Positions 35,217-43,899 of a DNA stretch of 64,000 nucleotides are shown here, piece by piece. The notes under the pieces are model-generated. The model had not been told where the DNA came from, did no database searches, and saw only the letters and a list, made by a program, of their open reading frames with translations. Within the stretch, counting starts at the first letter, position 1; every line of letters starts with the position of its first letter. This DNA is from Sneathiella limimaris (GTDB lineage Bacteria; Pseudomonadota; Alphaproteobacteria; Sneathiellales; Sneathiellaceae). The stretch lies in contig NZ_JABBYJ010000001.1 in NCBI RefSeq assembly GCF_012932565.1, forward strand, positions 2,232,001-2,296,000, in the 5' to 3' direction. Both the position numbers and the translations under genes were made by a program.

Positions 35217-35532
35217 CTGGTATCTCGGGTACTTCGAACTGTGGTGGTGACATATCTATATTCTGTGCCTTGTAAAGGTAGGACAGGATTTCAGATACTG
35301 CCGCAAAGGCTTCAAGGGGTATTGGACTGTCTACATCGACTTGAGTCAGAATCTGCGCCAGATCTGCATCCTCGCGAACTTTGACCCCGTTCTCAAAGGC
35401 GATTTTCAAGATTTGTTCCGCAAGCTCGCCTTTGCCTGTTGCTGTCACAACCGGCGCCGAAGCTGAGCCTTTTTCATGGGACAAGGCAACGGCAATAGCC
35501 GGATCGCTTTTATTTGTCCTATCGTCACTCAT
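35206..35532 (-). CDS. FlhB-like C-terminal-domain protein (FhlB/FlhX type)
   Basis: A 108-residue protein that matches only the part of FlhB after its NPTH cleavage site: IAVALSHEKG, APVVTATGKGELAEQILKIA, ENGVKVREDADLAQILTQV, IPLEAFAAVSEILSYLY. It lacks the membrane domain and the NPTH motif; a complete FlhB with NPTH is encoded at 39082. Such free FlhB-C homologues exist in several flagellated bacteria and can partly replace FlhB-CC. It begins the minus-strand flagellar block. Confidence 0.85.
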   Translation of the reverse strand: MSDDRTNKSDPAIAVALSHEKGSASAPVVTATGKGELAEQILKIAFENGVKVREDADLAQILTQVDVDSPIPLEAFAAVSEILSYLYKAQNIDMSPPQFEVPEIPDDN

Positions 35533-35875
35533 GCGGGTACAAACTCTCTGATTAGGGACGCTACGCCTGTCATCTAGGTTTAAGTTAGTCTGGCATAAGA
35601 ATACAGCGAAAAATTAACTATAATCAAATTTAGACTTACCGATCCAAAAAGACAGGTTTTGTTGTTGCTTCTTAGACACTTATCTACATTTCAGGAACTG
35701 ATTGAGCTCTGTTTGGGCGGTCTATTTCCGCAATAAGCGATCAGTTGCGTAAAAAAGATTTGAGTTAAAACAATATTTCAGAATATCAGAATAATCTGTT
35801 TCATCTATTGCGGATTGCAATTTCTTTTCATTTTCAGGTTGCAAGTCGTTTAGGGAATGATTATGTTCCGCTCGC

Positions 35876-36061
35876 CGACAAGGACAAGTCGTGCATCTGA
35901 CGGCCGCCAGCCGGACGTCTTCCCGATGAGACTTAGTCTCATTACTAGCAGCAGATAAATTGGATTTGCTTCACTGCCCGACAGGATGATGACCTGTGAT
36001 TATGGCGAATTGCCGGGTTGGGGAGTGTTTGGTGAGTAGACGATCCTGTCCGTCAGGATCG
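35876..36061 (+). promoter_or_regulatory. Structured leader with five hairpins upstream of the DJ-1/PfpI-like gene
   Basis: In the 543-bp gap 35533-36075 five stem-loops follow one another: CGAC/GTCG (35876-35891), GACGGCCG/CGGACGTC (35899-35919), ATGAGAC-TTA-GTCTCAT (35926-35942), ACAGG/CCTGT (35981-35997) and the perfect CGATCCTG-TCCGT-CAGGATCG (36041-36061), the last ending a few bases before the AAAGGA ribosome site. This resembles a structured 5' leader or small RNA, but matches no riboswitch class I can name. The part 35533-35875 holds only AT-rich promoter-like DNA. Confidence 0.5.
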
Positions 36062-36075
36062 TAAATGAAAGGAAA

Positions 36076-36651
36076 ATGATCACTATGCAACTGGAGAACA
36101 CGCTGAGCGGTAAAAAAGTCGCTATTCTTGTCGCAAATGGTTTTGAAGAATCCCACATGACAGACTTGCACAAGACTTTGGTAGAGACTGGCGCAGATGT
36201 GAAAATTGTATCTCCTGAAAAAGGTGTAGTGAATAGCTGGCACAATAATGGTTGGGGCCATTTCTTCCCAGCAAATGCATTTTTGCCAACTTCCATGTCC
36301 CATCATTTTGATGCGGTTATTGTTCCTGGTGGCTCTCGTCATGTTCAGCGCCTGAGTTCAGACCCTCAAACTGCTCGCTTCATGAAGGGCTTCATGGAAG
36401 ACAATAAACCGGTTGCTTTGTTTGAAGACGCAGCTCAGATCATCGCAGTTGGCGATCTGGTTGAGCACCGGAACTTGGTGGAAGTTGAGAGCACAAAAGA
36501 GCGTTTGATTGAGTTTAAAGCAGATCTTCAGGACGAAAACCTGGTTGTCGATGATATGCTTTGTACAGCCAAAGGCGAAATCCTTCCACTGGTTTACAAA
36601 TTCGTAGAATGTATTCAGTCTTATGAGCCTGAAGCTTGGGAAGCAGCTTAA
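36076..36651 (+). CDS. DJ-1/PfpI-family protein lacking the nucleophilic cysteine
   Basis: A 191-residue DJ-1/PfpI fold protein: KKVAILVANGFEESHMTDLH with the conserved Glu, VKIVSPEKG, FDAVIVPGGSRHVQRLS. At the nucleophile elbow, where family members have C(H/D)G, the sequence reads VALFEDAAQIIAV, so the usual catalytic Cys is missing. The protein is therefore unlikely to act as a PfpI protease or glyoxalase III of the normal type. ATG 36085 is an alternative start. It stands alone behind a strongly structured leader and ends in a terminator. Confidence 0.8.
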   Translation: MITMQLENTLSGKKVAILVANGFEESHMTDLHKTLVETGADVKIVSPEKGVVNSWHNNGWGHFFPANAFLPTSMSHHFDAVIVPGGSRHVQRLSSDPQTARFMKGFMEDNKPVALFEDAAQIIAVGDLVEHRNLVEVESTKERLIEFKADLQDENLVVDDMLCTAKGEILPLVYKFVECIQSYEPEAWEAA

Positions 36652-36679
36652 ACTTCTGCTTTTAAAGAGAATTTTCAGA

Positions 36680-36710
36680 AAACGCCTCCATGAATAGGGG
36701 GCGTTTTTTT
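36680..36710 (+). terminator. Rho-independent terminator
   Basis: AAACGCCTCC-ATGAATA-GGGGGCGTTTTTTTT: a stem of about nine pairs followed by eight T, 28 bases after the DJ-1/PfpI-like stop. Confidence 0.85.
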
Positions 36711-36820
36711 TGTCTGTTTGGTTGAATTTAGCGAAGATTTAACCGAAAAATTTACCTTTTGTTTACAAATTGTACATAAGGTAAGAAGTGCAGATTTGTG
36801 GCGGAAATTGTGAGAGACCT

Positions 36821-37225
36821 ATGAGTTTAAAAAGCATACCCTTATTCAGTGCGCTAACAGAACGCATGAAATGGTTATCACAACGTCAGTCTGTTCTTTC
36901 CCAGAATATTGCTAACTCGGACACTCCTGGCTATCGGGCCTCTGACCTGAAACCTCAGAGTTTTGAAGACCTTGTCAAAGGTTCAAAAGAAGCCAAGGTC
37001 TATATGGCCTCGACGAGTGAAGGGCATATCGTGAATGAGCAGAAGAAGCCATTTAATCCGAAAGTTGAACGCGAGCATTATGAGGTCACGCCAGCAGGTA
37101 ACGCTGTTGTTTTGGAAGATCAAATGATGAAACTCGCAGACACGCAGATGCAATATCAAATGACCACATCACTTTACAAGAAGCAGGTTGGTTTGCTTAA
37201 AACTGCTCTTGGTCGCGGTAGATAG
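36821..37225 (+). CDS. flgB: Flagellar basal-body rod protein FlgB
   Basis: About 134 residues with MSLKSIPLFSALTERMKWL and SQNIANSDTPGYRASDLKP, the FlgB/rod signature. An ATG 11 codons upstream is less likely; GAGAG precedes the ATG at 36821. FlgB is the proximal rod protein. It begins the plus-strand block flgB-flgC-fliE-fliQ-fliR-flhB. Confidence 0.94.
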   Translation: MSLKSIPLFSALTERMKWLSQRQSVLSQNIANSDTPGYRASDLKPQSFEDLVKGSKEAKVYMASTSEGHIVNEQKKPFNPKVEREHYEVTPAGNAVVLEDQMMKLADTQMQYQMTTSLYKKQVGLLKTALGRGR

Positions 37226-37236
37226 GAGCTTTTGAG

Positions 37237-37644
37237 ATGGATCTTTTGAAATCAATCAAGCTTGCTGCTGCTGGGATGAAGGCTCAGGGCGAGCGTATGC
37301 GGGTCATTTCTGAAAACCTGGCCAACAAAGACAGCGTCGGCCGAACACCGGAACAGGATCCTTATCGCCGGAAGATTATAACCTTTAAGAACAATCTCGA
37401 TCGGGAACTGAACGCTCAAAAAGTAGAGGTCGATAAAATTACTGAGGATAAATCAGAATTTCAGAAACGCTTCGATCCTAGTCATCCGGCTGCGGACGAA
37501 GAAGGTTATGTGAAAACGCCAAACGTTAATTCATTAGTTGAATTGATGGATATGAAAGAGACACAACGGTCCTACAAGGCAAATATTCAGACAATCGAAG
37601 CCTCAAAACGAATGATTGCACAAACATTGGATATTTTGCGATAA
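37237..37644 (+). CDS. flgC: Flagellar basal-body rod protein FlgC
   Basis: A 135-residue rod protein: SIKLAAAGMKAQGERMRVISENLAN at the N-terminus (rod signature), and EEGYVKTPNVNSLVELMDM near the C-terminus. It is standard in length and 11 bp from flgB. This is the canonical FlgC; compare the diverged FlgC-like protein encoded at 31679. Confidence 0.95.
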   Translation: MDLLKSIKLAAAGMKAQGERMRVISENLANKDSVGRTPEQDPYRRKIITFKNNLDRELNAQKVEVDKITEDKSEFQKRFDPSHPAADEEGYVKTPNVNSLVELMDMKETQRSYKANIQTIEASKRMIAQTLDILR

Positions 37645-37673
37645 TAGCTTGAGAGACTAAGGTAAGGATTTCC

Positions 37674-38003
37674 ATGGTAGAAACATCTCCAATCTCAGCC
37701 ACCCAAGCCTATGCGAAAGCATTGGAACAGGCTGCCGACAGCAAAGGCCAAGGCGCAGCCGTTGGTGTGGATGAAGTTAAATCCGGACCAAGTTTTTCTG
37801 AGCTGCTAGACGAAGCTGGCCAGTCAGCCATTCAGGATGGAATGGCATCTGAGAAAACCTCACTCCAGTCATTGACGGGAGAAGCCGGTCTCGTTGATAT
37901 TGTGACTGCCGTGAGTAGTGCAGAAGTGACACTAGAAACAGTTGTCTCTGTTCGCGATCGTGTAATTCAGGCTTATCAAGACATCATAAAAATGCCAATC
38001 TAA
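37674..38003 (+). CDS. fliE: Flagellar hook-basal body protein FliE
   Basis: A 109-residue protein with the FliE C-terminal pattern: SFSELLDEAGQSAIQDG, then VDIVTAVSSAEVTLETVVSVRDRVIQAYQDIIKMPI, which ends in the conserved (D/E)IxxMxI. FliE joins the MS ring to the rod. It is the third gene of the plus-strand block. Confidence 0.93.
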   Translation: MVETSPISATQAYAKALEQAADSKGQGAAVGVDEVKSGPSFSELLDEAGQSAIQDGMASEKTSLQSLTGEAGLVDIVTAVSSAEVTLETVVSVRDRVIQAYQDIIKMPI

Positions 38004-38040
38004 TGATCCAAAGGATCAATTGATTGGCAAGAGGTTCAAG

Positions 38041-38304
38041 ATGACACCAACAGATGTTGTGGATGTGGCAAGGGAAGCCATTTGGGTTCTGTTGCAGGTT
38101 TCCGCGCCAATCATGTTGGTAGCACTTGGGGTAGGTCTTGTTGTCGCTTTGATTCAGGCCTTGACCCAGATTCAAGAAATGACTTTGGCGTTTGTGCCAA
38201 AAATTCTTGCGATATTCCTCTCTCTTATCATTTTCTTTCCCTTTATGATTTCGGCGATGATCGATCTAATGGATTTGATCACACAGCGGATCTCTGCCTT
38301 GTAG
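38041..38304 (+). CDS. fliQ: Flagellar export protein FliQ
   Basis: An 87-residue protein with two membrane helices (SAPIMLVALGVGLVVALIQA and KILAIFLSLIIFFPFMIS) and the family motif TQIQEMTLAFVPK. AAGAGG precedes the ATG at 38041. It is part of the FliPQR gate; fliP is on the opposite strand in the other block. Confidence 0.95.
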   Translation: MTPTDVVDVAREAIWVLLQVSAPIMLVALGVGLVVALIQALTQIQEMTLAFVPKILAIFLSLIIFFPFMISAMIDLMDLITQRISAL

Positions 38305-38315
38305 GTGGCTGAGAG

Positions 38316-39077
38316 ATGCTGGAGGAATATCTTACAACAAATATTTTTGCATTTTTATTAGTCTTTGCCCGTATCGGGACCCTTTTTATGGTCGTTCCCG
38401 GATTTGGGGAGGGGTTTGTATCTCCCAGGGTTCGATTGTCCATTGCTTTGGCAGTCAGCTTTCTCATCATGCAGTTTGTTCAGGATCGACTGCCGGGTGA
38501 GCCATCAAATGTATTTGAGCTATTATTGTTGTTGGGTTCAGAAATCATTATTGGCCTTCTTATCGGAGGGGCTTTGCGAATGGCCATTAGTGCCTTGCAT
38601 ATTGGAGGCACAATTATCGCGCAGCAATCCGGTCTAGCTGCGGCTCAGTTTTTTGACCCAGGTCAAATGACGCAAGGCGCGATTACCAGTAGTTTTTTGA
38701 CCCTGATGGGGATCACGATGATCTTTGTCACTGATCTACATCACTTGTTTTTACAAGGTGCCTATGCCAGCTATGAATTGTTCCCCGTTTATCAGCTTCC
38801 TCCTTTTGGTGATCTTGCCGATCTGGTTGCTGGTTTTGTGGCAGGAAGCTTCAAGCTAGGGTTCCAAATTTCGGCTCCTTTTTTGGTATATGGATTAACT
38901 TTTTATATTGGTGTTGGCCTTATAAATAGACTGATGCCACAGGTTCAGATTTTTTTCGTGGCAATGCCCCTGCAAATAATTCTGGCGTTTGCAATATTTG
39001 CGATTACCGTGGGGGCCAGCATTATGTGGTTCATTAATTATTACGAAGAAACGCTCATGCAGTTTCTTGGGACCTAA
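38316..39077 (+). CDS. fliR: Flagellar export protein FliR
   Basis: A 253-residue, multi-helix protein with the FliR features FARIGTLFMVVPGFGEGFVSPRVRL, GLLIGGALRMAISALHIGGTIIAQQSGLA and LINRLMPQVQIFFVAMPLQI. It completes the FliPQR gate, 11 bp after fliQ and 4 bp before flhB. Confidence 0.95.
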   Translation: MLEEYLTTNIFAFLLVFARIGTLFMVVPGFGEGFVSPRVRLSIALAVSFLIMQFVQDRLPGEPSNVFELLLLLGSEIIIGLLIGGALRMAISALHIGGTIIAQQSGLAAAQFFDPGQMTQGAITSSFLTLMGITMIFVTDLHHLFLQGAYASYELFPVYQLPPFGDLADLVAGFVAGSFKLGFQISAPFLVYGLTFYIGVGLINRLMPQVQIFFVAMPLQIILAFAIFAITVGASIMWFINYYEETLMQFLGT

Positions 39078-39081
39078 TTGA

Positions 39082-40146
39082 ATGGCAGAAGATCAAGACG
39101 ACGCTCAAAAGACCGAGGAGCCGACCCAGAAAAAACTGGAGGACGCTCATAAGAAAGGTCAGGTCGCTAAATCCCAGGAAGTTAGCCATTGGTTTATGAC
39201 CATGGGCATATCGCTTGTTGTCTTGATCTTTATGGCTGGCCTTGGAAAAGGTCTCTCATTTGATCTGTTTAAATTTGTTGAACAGCCTCATGCAATTCCA
39301 GTCAGCTCTGGAAACCTGGCAAATACATTCCAACAACTTGGGTACGCAGTCGTTGGCGTTTTAGCGCCGGTACTTGGGATTTTGATGATTTTCGGTCTGG
39401 CAGGAACAGTCATCCAGCATCGACCCGTTTTTACTGCTGAGAGAATAAAGCCTAAACTTAATAAAATTTCCCTCTTTGGAGGTGTGAAGCGACTTTTTTC
39501 AATGAAATCCTTCGCGGAATTTCTCAAAGGAATTTTAAAGCTGTTGCTGGTGGGCTCCATCGCTTTCATGTTTGTTGCCCCTGAGATGGACGAGCTTCAA
39601 TTGGTAATGACTTATGACATGATCGGTGTCCTGTCATTGGTTGAGCAACAGATCCTGAGTTTACTGCTAGGTGTTGCCTCTGTCATGGCGGTTATTGGTG
39701 GATTGGACTTGTTGTATCAGAAGTATAATCACACCAAAGAACTTCGGATGACCAAGCAGGAGATTAAGGACGAGAACAAACAGTCCGAGGGTGATCCTAT
39801 GATCAAGTCGCGTTTGCGTTCTTTGAGATTGCAACGCTCTCGCCAACGGATGATGCAGGCAGTTCCGTCCGCAGATGTGGTCGTAACAAACCCGACCCAT
39901 TATGCAGTTGCTTTGAAATATGATCAGGCGGTTGATCGGGCACCGATGGTGTTGGCAATGGGGCAGGACAATATCGCTCTCAAAATTCGCGAACTTGCTA
40001 ACGAAAATGAAATACCTATTGTAGAAAATCCACCGTTGGCTCGTGCGCTTTACGCATCCTGCGAGTTGGAACAGGAAATTCCATACGAACACTATCGTGC
40101 TGTGGCCGAAATTATCGGCTATGTGATGCGTCTGAAAAAGAAATAG
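39082..40146 (+). CDS. flhB: Flagellar export switch protein FlhB
   Basis: A 354-residue protein: N-terminal EKTEEPTQKKLEDAHKKGQ-type start, four membrane helices, then the cytoplasmic domain with the autocleavage site VVTNPTHYAVALKY intact. The switch from rod/hook to filament export depends on cleavage between N and P. A free FlhB-C homologue lies at 35206 on the other strand. It is followed after 18 bp by cckA. Confidence 0.96.
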   Translation: MAEDQDDAQKTEEPTQKKLEDAHKKGQVAKSQEVSHWFMTMGISLVVLIFMAGLGKGLSFDLFKFVEQPHAIPVSSGNLANTFQQLGYAVVGVLAPVLGILMIFGLAGTVIQHRPVFTAERIKPKLNKISLFGGVKRLFSMKSFAEFLKGILKLLLVGSIAFMFVAPEMDELQLVMTYDMIGVLSLVEQQILSLLLGVASVMAVIGGLDLLYQKYNHTKELRMTKQEIKDENKQSEGDPMIKSRLRSLRLQRSRQRMMQAVPSADVVVTNPTHYAVALKYDQAVDRAPMVLAMGQDNIALKIRELANENEIPIVENPPLARALYASCELEQEIPYEHYRAVAEIIGYVMRLKKK

Positions 40147-40164
40147 AGGGGACAAGACCGGATC

Positions 40165-42660
40165 ATGGGGTCAGATAAAAAGGTTCGGGCGAAAAATCGC
40201 AGATTTTCACTGGGAGTTGATGCACGCCAATTAGCGGCGGCGTACTTCCTGGTCGCAACATTGATTGTCATTGCGGCTTTATTGGGCCGCGAAATGAGTC
40301 TTGTGAATTTAACCATTCTGAGCTTCATGGTTTTGGCCGCTATGGGGATCGGGCTTTGGTACCTGATTTTCTATGGTTTGCGACGTGCAGCTTCAGGTGA
40401 GCTCGATTTGCTGACAGAATTTGTGTCATCTAGTCCTGAAGGTCGTTTGATGACAACAAAGACCGGCGAATTTGTAATGGCAAATGACGCCTATTTTGAA
40501 ACTCTGAAATTGAACAAGCGATCCAGCCCTAAAACACTGATGGAGGCTATGGATCACAACATCGCCGCACGTGAACAGCTTCGAGCTTTGTATAATGCAG
40601 CTTTGCGCGATGAAACGAAGAACCTGCGAGTTGAGGTCAAAACCACTGATGGTCGTTGGCTCTCAATTCTGGCTCATTCAATCAGGGCCTTGCCGCAATA
40701 CATCATCTGGTATGTCGCAGAAACAACTATTCAGCACAAAATTGAAGAGGTTGAAAGAGGTGAACGGGAAAAACTGACGGAATATTTTAATAATGCACCT
40801 GTTGGTTTCTATTCACTTGATAGTCGCGGAAGAATTCAGTTTGTAAACCGGATATTCGCAGAATGGCTGGGTTATCATCAGCGTGAATTGTCAGAAGGTA
40901 ATCTCTCTTTCTCAGATCTTGTCGCGAAAGGCGATGAGCGGCAGCTGAACCTTATGGATAGCATGGGTAGTGATAATTATCGCTACGAAGGCGAACTTAA
41001 ATTAAATCGGCGTGACGGTACTGTATTGCCTGTCCATATTACACAAACAACCGTTAAGGACGAAGATGGGGAGATAGTTGGATCACGAAGTGTGGTTCGC
41101 GAAATGCTGCAGGAGCAGCTCTGGAAAGAGCGGGTGGAAAGTGCTGAAGAGCATTTCCGGCGCTTTTTTGAGGCAGCGCCAATCGGTATTGTTCTTCTTG
41201 ATGCCAACGGTATTTTGGTGGAAGGGAACCCAGCTTTCCGTGTCATGACGGAAACTGTTGTTGATAGTGCAATTGGACGACATGTGACTGAATTGGTCGC
41301 TGAGAGTGATCGGTCTACGCTTGAGGAATGCCTGAAAGAGGCGACAGCCAGTGATAAAGCGCCAAAAGCAGTTGAGATGAAATTGGAAGGCGGTAACCGC
41401 GTTGCCAATTTCTATATCAGTGTGGTCGGAAGCGGCGATGCGGGATCAGAAAGCATCCTCATCCATATCATTGATACGTCTGCCCAGCGGCAATTGGAAG
41501 TCCAGTTTGCGCAAAGTCAGAAAATGCAGGCAGTTGGTCAACTGGCCGGTGGTATTGCCCATGACTTTAATAACCTGCTGACGGCAATGATCGGTTTCTG
41601 TGATCTTCTGCTTCTGAGGCACCAGGTTGGTGACCAATCCTATTCTGATATCAATCAGATTAAGCAGAATGCTAATCGCGCTGCGGGCCTAGTGCGGCAG
41701 CTATTGGCCTTCTCACGTCAACAGACACTTCGCCCAAAAGTTACAGATCTCACTGAAGTATTGGCTGAACTCTCGAACTTGTTGCGGCGGCTGATTGGTG
41801 AAACAATTGTTCTCGAAATCAAACATGCGAGAGACTTGTGGCTTGTGAAGGTTGACCCGAGCCAATTCGAACAAGTGGTGATTAACCTCGCTGTGAATGC
41901 CCGGGATGCAATGGGCGGTGATGGCAAACTAACATTCCGAACTGAAAACTATGTTGTCCATAAACGAGGGGTGGATGCACATGAGCTTGTCCCTGAAGGG
42001 GAATATATCAAAATTCATGTCTCGGACACCGGTACAGGCATTCCAAAAGAAGTGCTATCCAAGATTTTTGATCCCTTCTTTACAACCAAGAAAGTGGGCG
42101 AAGGAACCGGTCTTGGGTTAAGTACGGTTTACGGTATCATCAAGCAGACTGGTGGATTTATTTTCGCCCATAACAATGAAGATGGTGTTGGTACGACCTT
42201 TGAGATTCTTTTGCCGCGATATATGGAAGCGCAAAGCGAAGAAGATGTCGCTGCAATCGATCCGCAAAAAGTTCATAAGGATCTATCCGGTATTGGAACA
42301 GTCCTGCTGGTAGAGGATGAAGATCCGGTACGCTTGTTTGCTTCTCGTGCGTTACAGAATAAGGGATATGAAGTTCTGCAGGCTGATTGCGGCGAAACAG
42401 CATTGGAGCTTGCGGAGACTTACGAAGGTAAAATTGATTTGCTGATTACAGACGTTGTCATGCCCAATATGGACGGGCCAACTCTGGTGAAGAATATTAC
42501 AAAGCAAAAACCCGACTTAAAAATTATCTTTATTTCTGGTTATGCTGAGGATGCCTTCCGCAAAGACCTGGATTTTGATATCGATAAAATCGAGTTTCTG
42601 CCTAAACCGTTTTCCCTCAAAGAGATAGCGGAGAAGGTCAAGGAAGTTATGATCCAATAA
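40165..42660 (+). CDS. cckA: Hybrid histidine kinase CckA
   Basis: An 831-residue protein: two N-terminal membrane helices (about residues 27-75), PAS domains (three by pattern, up to residue about 450), HisKA with FAQSQKMQAVGQLAGGIAHD and phospho-acceptor His, HATPase_c with NLAVNARDAMGGDG, VSDTGTGIP and GTGLGLSTVYGI, and a receiver domain with the aspartate in DLLITDVVMPNMDGP. The HisKA sequence is the typical CckA version, the kinase that phosphorylates ChpT-CtrA. The partner genes are not in the window. Placement after flhB agrees with the link between CckA-CtrA and motility. Confidence 0.93.
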   Translation: MGSDKKVRAKNRRFSLGVDARQLAAAYFLVATLIVIAALLGREMSLVNLTILSFMVLAAMGIGLWYLIFYGLRRAASGELDLLTEFVSSSPEGRLMTTKTGEFVMANDAYFETLKLNKRSSPKTLMEAMDHNIAAREQLRALYNAALRDETKNLRVEVKTTDGRWLSILAHSIRALPQYIIWYVAETTIQHKIEEVERGEREKLTEYFNNAPVGFYSLDSRGRIQFVNRIFAEWLGYHQRELSEGNLSFSDLVAKGDERQLNLMDSMGSDNYRYEGELKLNRRDGTVLPVHITQTTVKDEDGEIVGSRSVVREMLQEQLWKERVESAEEHFRRFFEAAPIGIVLLDANGILVEGNPAFRVMTETVVDSAIGRHVTELVAESDRSTLEECLKEATASDKAPKAVEMKLEGGNRVANFYISVVGSGDAGSESILIHIIDTSAQRQLEVQFAQSQKMQAVGQLAGGIAHDFNNLLTAMIGFCDLLLLRHQVGDQSYSDINQIKQNANRAAGLVRQLLAFSRQQTLRPKVTDLTEVLAELSNLLRRLIGETIVLEIKHARDLWLVKVDPSQFEQVVINLAVNARDAMGGDGKLTFRTENYVVHKRGVDAHELVPEGEYIKIHVSDTGTGIPKEVLSKIFDPFFTTKKVGEGTGLGLSTVYGIIKQTGGFIFAHNNEDGVGTTFEILLPRYMEAQSEEDVAAIDPQKVHKDLSGIGTVLLVEDEDPVRLFASRALQNKGYEVLQADCGETALELAETYEGKIDLLITDVVMPNMDGPTLVKNITKQKPDLKIIFISGYAEDAFRKDLDFDIDKIEFLPKPFSLKEIAEKVKEVMIQ

Positions 42661-42686
42661 AAAAGGAGCCGAAAGGCTCCTTTTTC
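42661..42686. terminator. Bidirectional hairpin terminator
   Basis: AAAAGGAGCC-GAAA-GGCTCCTTTTT: a six-pair GC-rich stem with a GAAA tetraloop, extended by four A:T pairs, between the convergent cckA and acyl-CoA dehydrogenase genes. Confidence 0.92.
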
Positions 42687-42695
42687 AATTCTGCG

Positions 42696-43859
42696 TTAGC
42701 CTTTTTTCTTGCCCGGGTGGATACTCATATACTTGGCAATGATCTCCAGCATAATCTCGTTCGCACCGCCACCAATTGCTGTGACCCTTAAGTCCCTGAG
42801 GGCGCGAGAGATGTAGTTTTCGTTCATCACACCTTGACCGCCCCAGAATTGCAGGCATTCATTCGGGACTTTAACGGCTAACTTTCCAATAAGGTATTTG
42901 CCCATTGAGGCCAGCTTGGTGACATCCTCACCTTGCATATAAAGATCTGCAGCCCGGTAGAGGAGGGCACGCAGGGCTTCAACCTCTGCAGAAAGAGCAG
43001 CTAGTCTGTGATATACAGTTTGATTGCTCAAGATTGAATTTCCGAACACTTTGCGTTGGTCGGTATATTCAATGGTTTCGTCTATTAGCACTTCCAATAC
43101 CCGAAGGCCCCGTGCGACGGCAAACATCCTCTCCTCCTGGAACTGTTCCATTTGATAGGTAAAACCTTTGCCTTCTTCGCCGATCCGGTTACTGACAGGA
43201 ACGCGCACGTTATCAAAGAAAAGTTCGGCGGTATCTGAGCTGACTAGTCCAAGCTTATCAAGCTTACGGGAGACGCTCACACCTTTACTTTTAAGTGGGA
43301 CAATAATAAGCGACTTGTTTCGGTGGATATTCTTATCGTCGGAGGTATTGCAAAGGAGGCAAATCCAGTCACCTTGAACACCGTTTGTGATCCACATTTT
43401 GGATCCATTAATGACATAGTCATCGCCATCCCGTTTTGCTGTGGTTCTGATAGCAGCCACGTCTGAGCCAGCCGTGTTTTCACTGACACCGATACAGCCA
43501 ACAAGATCTCCTGCAATTGTGGGAGCAAGATATTGCTCTTTCAACTCTCCGCTACCATACAATGCAAGGGCTGGCGTACACATGGTTGTTTGAACACCGA
43601 TAGAAGTGGATACGCCATTTCCTCTGATGTTTCCGAGGGCTTCTGCAAAGACCATCTCATAGGAAAAATCGAGGTCCATCCCGCCATATTCAACTGGCTT
43701 GCCAATCCCAAGAAGACCAGCTTCCGCGAATTTTTTCATAACTTGATGGGCGGGGTATATCTCTGCTTTCTCCCACTCATCCATATAGGGGTTCACATGT
43801 TCTTCAATGACCCGTTTGGTAGTTTCCATGATCTGAAGATGTTCATGTGTTAGCTTCAT
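42696..43859 (-). CDS. Acyl-CoA dehydrogenase
   Basis: A 387-residue FAD enzyme of the ACAD family. Signatures include CIGVSENTAGSDVAAIRT (flavin- and substrate-binding), KMWITNGVQGDWIC, and the C-terminal LQFWGGQGVMNENYISRALRDLR. The usual catalytic Glu position is replaced by family variation I cannot fix. It lies 40 bp behind an SDR gene on the same strand, so the pair may act in fatty- or branched-acid oxidation. The substrate chain is unknown. Confidence 0.88.
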   Translation of the reverse strand: MKLTHEHLQIMETTKRVIEEHVNPYMDEWEKAEIYPAHQVMKKFAEAGLLGIGKPVEYGGMDLDFSYEMVFAEALGNIRGNGVSTSIGVQTTMCTPALALYGSGELKEQYLAPTIAGDLVGCIGVSENTAGSDVAAIRTTAKRDGDDYVINGSKMWITNGVQGDWICLLCNTSDDKNIHRNKSLIIVPLKSKGVSVSRKLDKLGLVSSDTAELFFDNVRVPVSNRIGEEGKGFTYQMEQFQEERMFAVARGLRVLEVLIDETIEYTDQRKVFGNSILSNQTVYHRLAALSAEVEALRALLYRAADLYMQGEDVTKLASMGKYLIGKLAVKVPNECLQFWGGQGVMNENYISRALRDLRVTAIGGGANEIMLEIIAKYMSIHPGKKKG

Positions 43860-43899
43860 TTTGTATCCTTTCTTATTGTTTTTATTTATGAAAAGGAGA

